Of a stretch of DNA of 64,000 nt, positions 62,709 through 64,000 are shown piece after piece. How positions within the stretch are numbered: the stretch's first letter is position 1; every line of letters begins with the position of its first letter. The notes below the pieces were generated by a model that was not told the origin of the DNA, ran no database searches, and saw only the letters and a list, made by a program, of their open reading frames with translations. Both the position numbers and the translations under genes were made by a program. The DNA comes from Terramyces sp. JEL0728 (Eukaryota; Chytridiomycota; Chytridiomycetes; Rhizophydiales; Terramycetaceae): NCBI GenBank assembly GCA_027603945.1, contig JADIIU010000064.1, positions 1 to 64,000 of the forward strand, in the 5' to 3' direction.

Positions 62709-64000
62709 TTATTTATTGAGAACTGGTGGTTGGTTGTTTGGGTTTCCTACCAAATTCACTGGAGATCTAATGTTTGGAGTTAACTGTGGTGACTGGAGTG
62801 GAGAATTCATTGGCACTAATACTGGCGGAGCAGGAGAGAACATTCCAGGGTTATACCGATTAATTGCATTGTAATCAGCCATCAACACGGGTGGTAACGG
62901 CGATCCTATTTCCGATCTAGGCAAACTGGATGAATACACTGGTGAGCTGATTCTAGAAACTACAGGCGAACTGATTCTAGATGCTACAGGCGAACTAGGT
63001 TGAGAAATCGAACTCTTGGATTTCTGCACTAATCTGGAGTTAAATGGTATGCTTTCGTACCCAATTTGTCTATTAAACGCGGTTTCCATTGGACTATCAG
63101 CAATTGAACTAGGTGAACTTGGAATGTTTGACGGAATGTTTGATGGATTGTGCCGCGGAGTCATCGGATAATCAGATATGTTGTGCATTGACATACCTGG
63201 CGAACTAGGACCATTTGAAGGATAAGTCAGAGGACTACTTGCGGTTGCTTTCTTTCGCTGATTCACTGTATACAAGAACCCACCACCACCAATTATAACT
63301 ACAGCAAATACAACACCGCCAATTATCAATCCAAGGTTTCCAGAACTGGTGGTGTTGGTGTTTGACGAACTGGAACTTGTCCCTGTCGAGCCAGAGTTTG
63401 CTGAACCATCTGAATTGGTTGATCCGTCATCGCCGTTTATTGAAACTCCGCCTTGAGTGTTTACAGATCCATCGGCATTTGTTTGTTGAGGATTATTAGA
63501 GCCAGTTCCGTTTGGAGTTGGTTTATCACTGGTTTGAGGTGAACTAGATCCTGTACTAGTTCCAGAATTTGAATTGCTATTTCCATTTGTTCCTCCGTTT
63601 CCGTTATTACTACTACCTGAACCGTTGTTATTGTTTGATCCGTTCCCTTTACTTCCGTTGTTGGAGCCGCTGTTATCCCCGTTATTTCCTGTGCTTCCAT
63701 TCCCTCCGCTTCCTCCGCTTCCGTTTGAACTCGTAGATCCCCCAGAGGATCCCCCTGAAGATCCACTAGATGATCCCCCAGAGGAGCCGCCTGAATTTGA
63801 ACTTCCATTGCCTGTATTTCCACTTCCTCCATTATTTCCACCTGTGTTTCCAGGATTTGAAGATGGGGGTGAAGGTGGAGGTGTAGGTTGGGCTTTTGGT
63901 GGTCTATCGTTAGTAACTTGCTTACGGCGGTGGAGGAGGTGGTGGAGGTCTATATTAAATTCAACTTACGGTGGTGCTTGAGGTATTGGTAACTGATTTC
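62709..64000 (-). CDS. Gly/Ser/Asn-rich single-pass membrane protein with PPVL tail (5' end missing)
   Basis: Visible exons: 63970-64000 (partial), 63926-63949 and 62709-63903, with introns at 63950-63969 (20 nt) and 63904-63925 (22 nt). The 24-nt exon encodes only prolines, extending a Pro-rich run (QAPPPPPPPPPKAQP). The ectodomain is then a long Gly/Ser/Asn-rich, Cys-free stalk (SGGSSGGSSSGSSGG). Transmembrane helix LIIGGVVFAVVIIGGGGFLY, followed by NQRKK. The tail is Ser/Pro-rich with SRISSPV repeats and has LPPVLMAD, APPVLVPM and QPPVLNK, the latter at the very C-terminus. LPPVLMAD matches the MPPVLMAD of LRR protein A. The N-terminus lies beyond the window. Confidence 0.75.

Noticed and set aside
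1..64000. CRISPR arrays, insertion sequences, LTR retroelements, tRNA genes
   Set aside because: I scanned for direct-repeat spacers, transposase or reverse-transcriptase motifs and tRNA-like cloverleaf segments and saw none. The only repeats are coding tandem repeats and one short spacer repeat.

Overview
This is a gene-dense nuclear segment of a fungus that very probably makes flagellated zoospores (chytrid-like). Fungal character comes from an APSES DNA-binding domain, a Zn2Cys6 factor, NF-YA/HAP2, an SPC7-type kinetochore scaffold, a GPI-anchored wall protein and HIS3-type imidazoleglycerol-phosphate dehydratase. The flagellum is inferred from a full-length homologue of DRC7, an axonemal dynein-regulatory-complex subunit. 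SPO11 and a MATA_HMG-type HMG-box gene suggest a sexual cycle. I cannot name the genus.

The dominant structural feature is the introns. Splicing the genes by reading-frame and family conservation needs about 90 introns. Nearly all are 19-23 nt, with GTA-rich donors, a TAAY-like branch element and an AG a few bases further on. Many apparent stop codons lie inside such introns. Intergenic gaps are also tiny, for example 2 bp between the WDR59 and NF-YA stop codons.

Layout. 0-6.6 kb: repeat-rich wall protein (partial), HMG-box factor, GNAT acetyltransferase, F-box/LRR protein, Apd1-like protein and a tandem pair of acireductone dioxygenases. 6.9-20.7 kb: FHA-RING ligase (Dma1-like), two-LIM protein, small basic protein, WDR59/Mtc5 (SEACAT), NF-YA, STN1 (telomere CST), RPB2 and a STE20/GCK kinase. 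21-31.8 kb: small secreted Cys protein, HemK-like methyltransferase, a tandem pair of polytopic membrane proteins, ALG12, a SWIB protein and SPC7/KNL1. 31.8-41.7 kb: an APSES-RING fusion, a large unknown protein, SPO11, a START protein, a Zn2Cys6 factor, NSE1 and a two-TM protein. 53.9-61.6 kb holds HIS3, an unknown regulator-like gene, DRC7 and a Maf-like pyrophosphatase.

The most unusual region is 41.8-64 kb, where ten single-pass membrane proteins are interleaved with a METTL4-like methyltransferase, an F-box/LRR gene and the genes above. Six share a Cys-containing LRR ectodomain with no signal peptide. Three of these carry a complete cytosolic RING finger whose last zinc-ligand pair lies beyond a conserved 21-nt intron, so the ectodomain appears coupled directly to an E3 ubiquitin ligase. 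Others have disordered tails ending in repeated PP[VIL][LI] motifs, shared by proteins with LRR, PAN-like and mucin-like ectodomains. I read this as a locally expanded surface-receptor family, possibly with a common cytosolic partner. That function is inference; the architectures are visible in the sequence.
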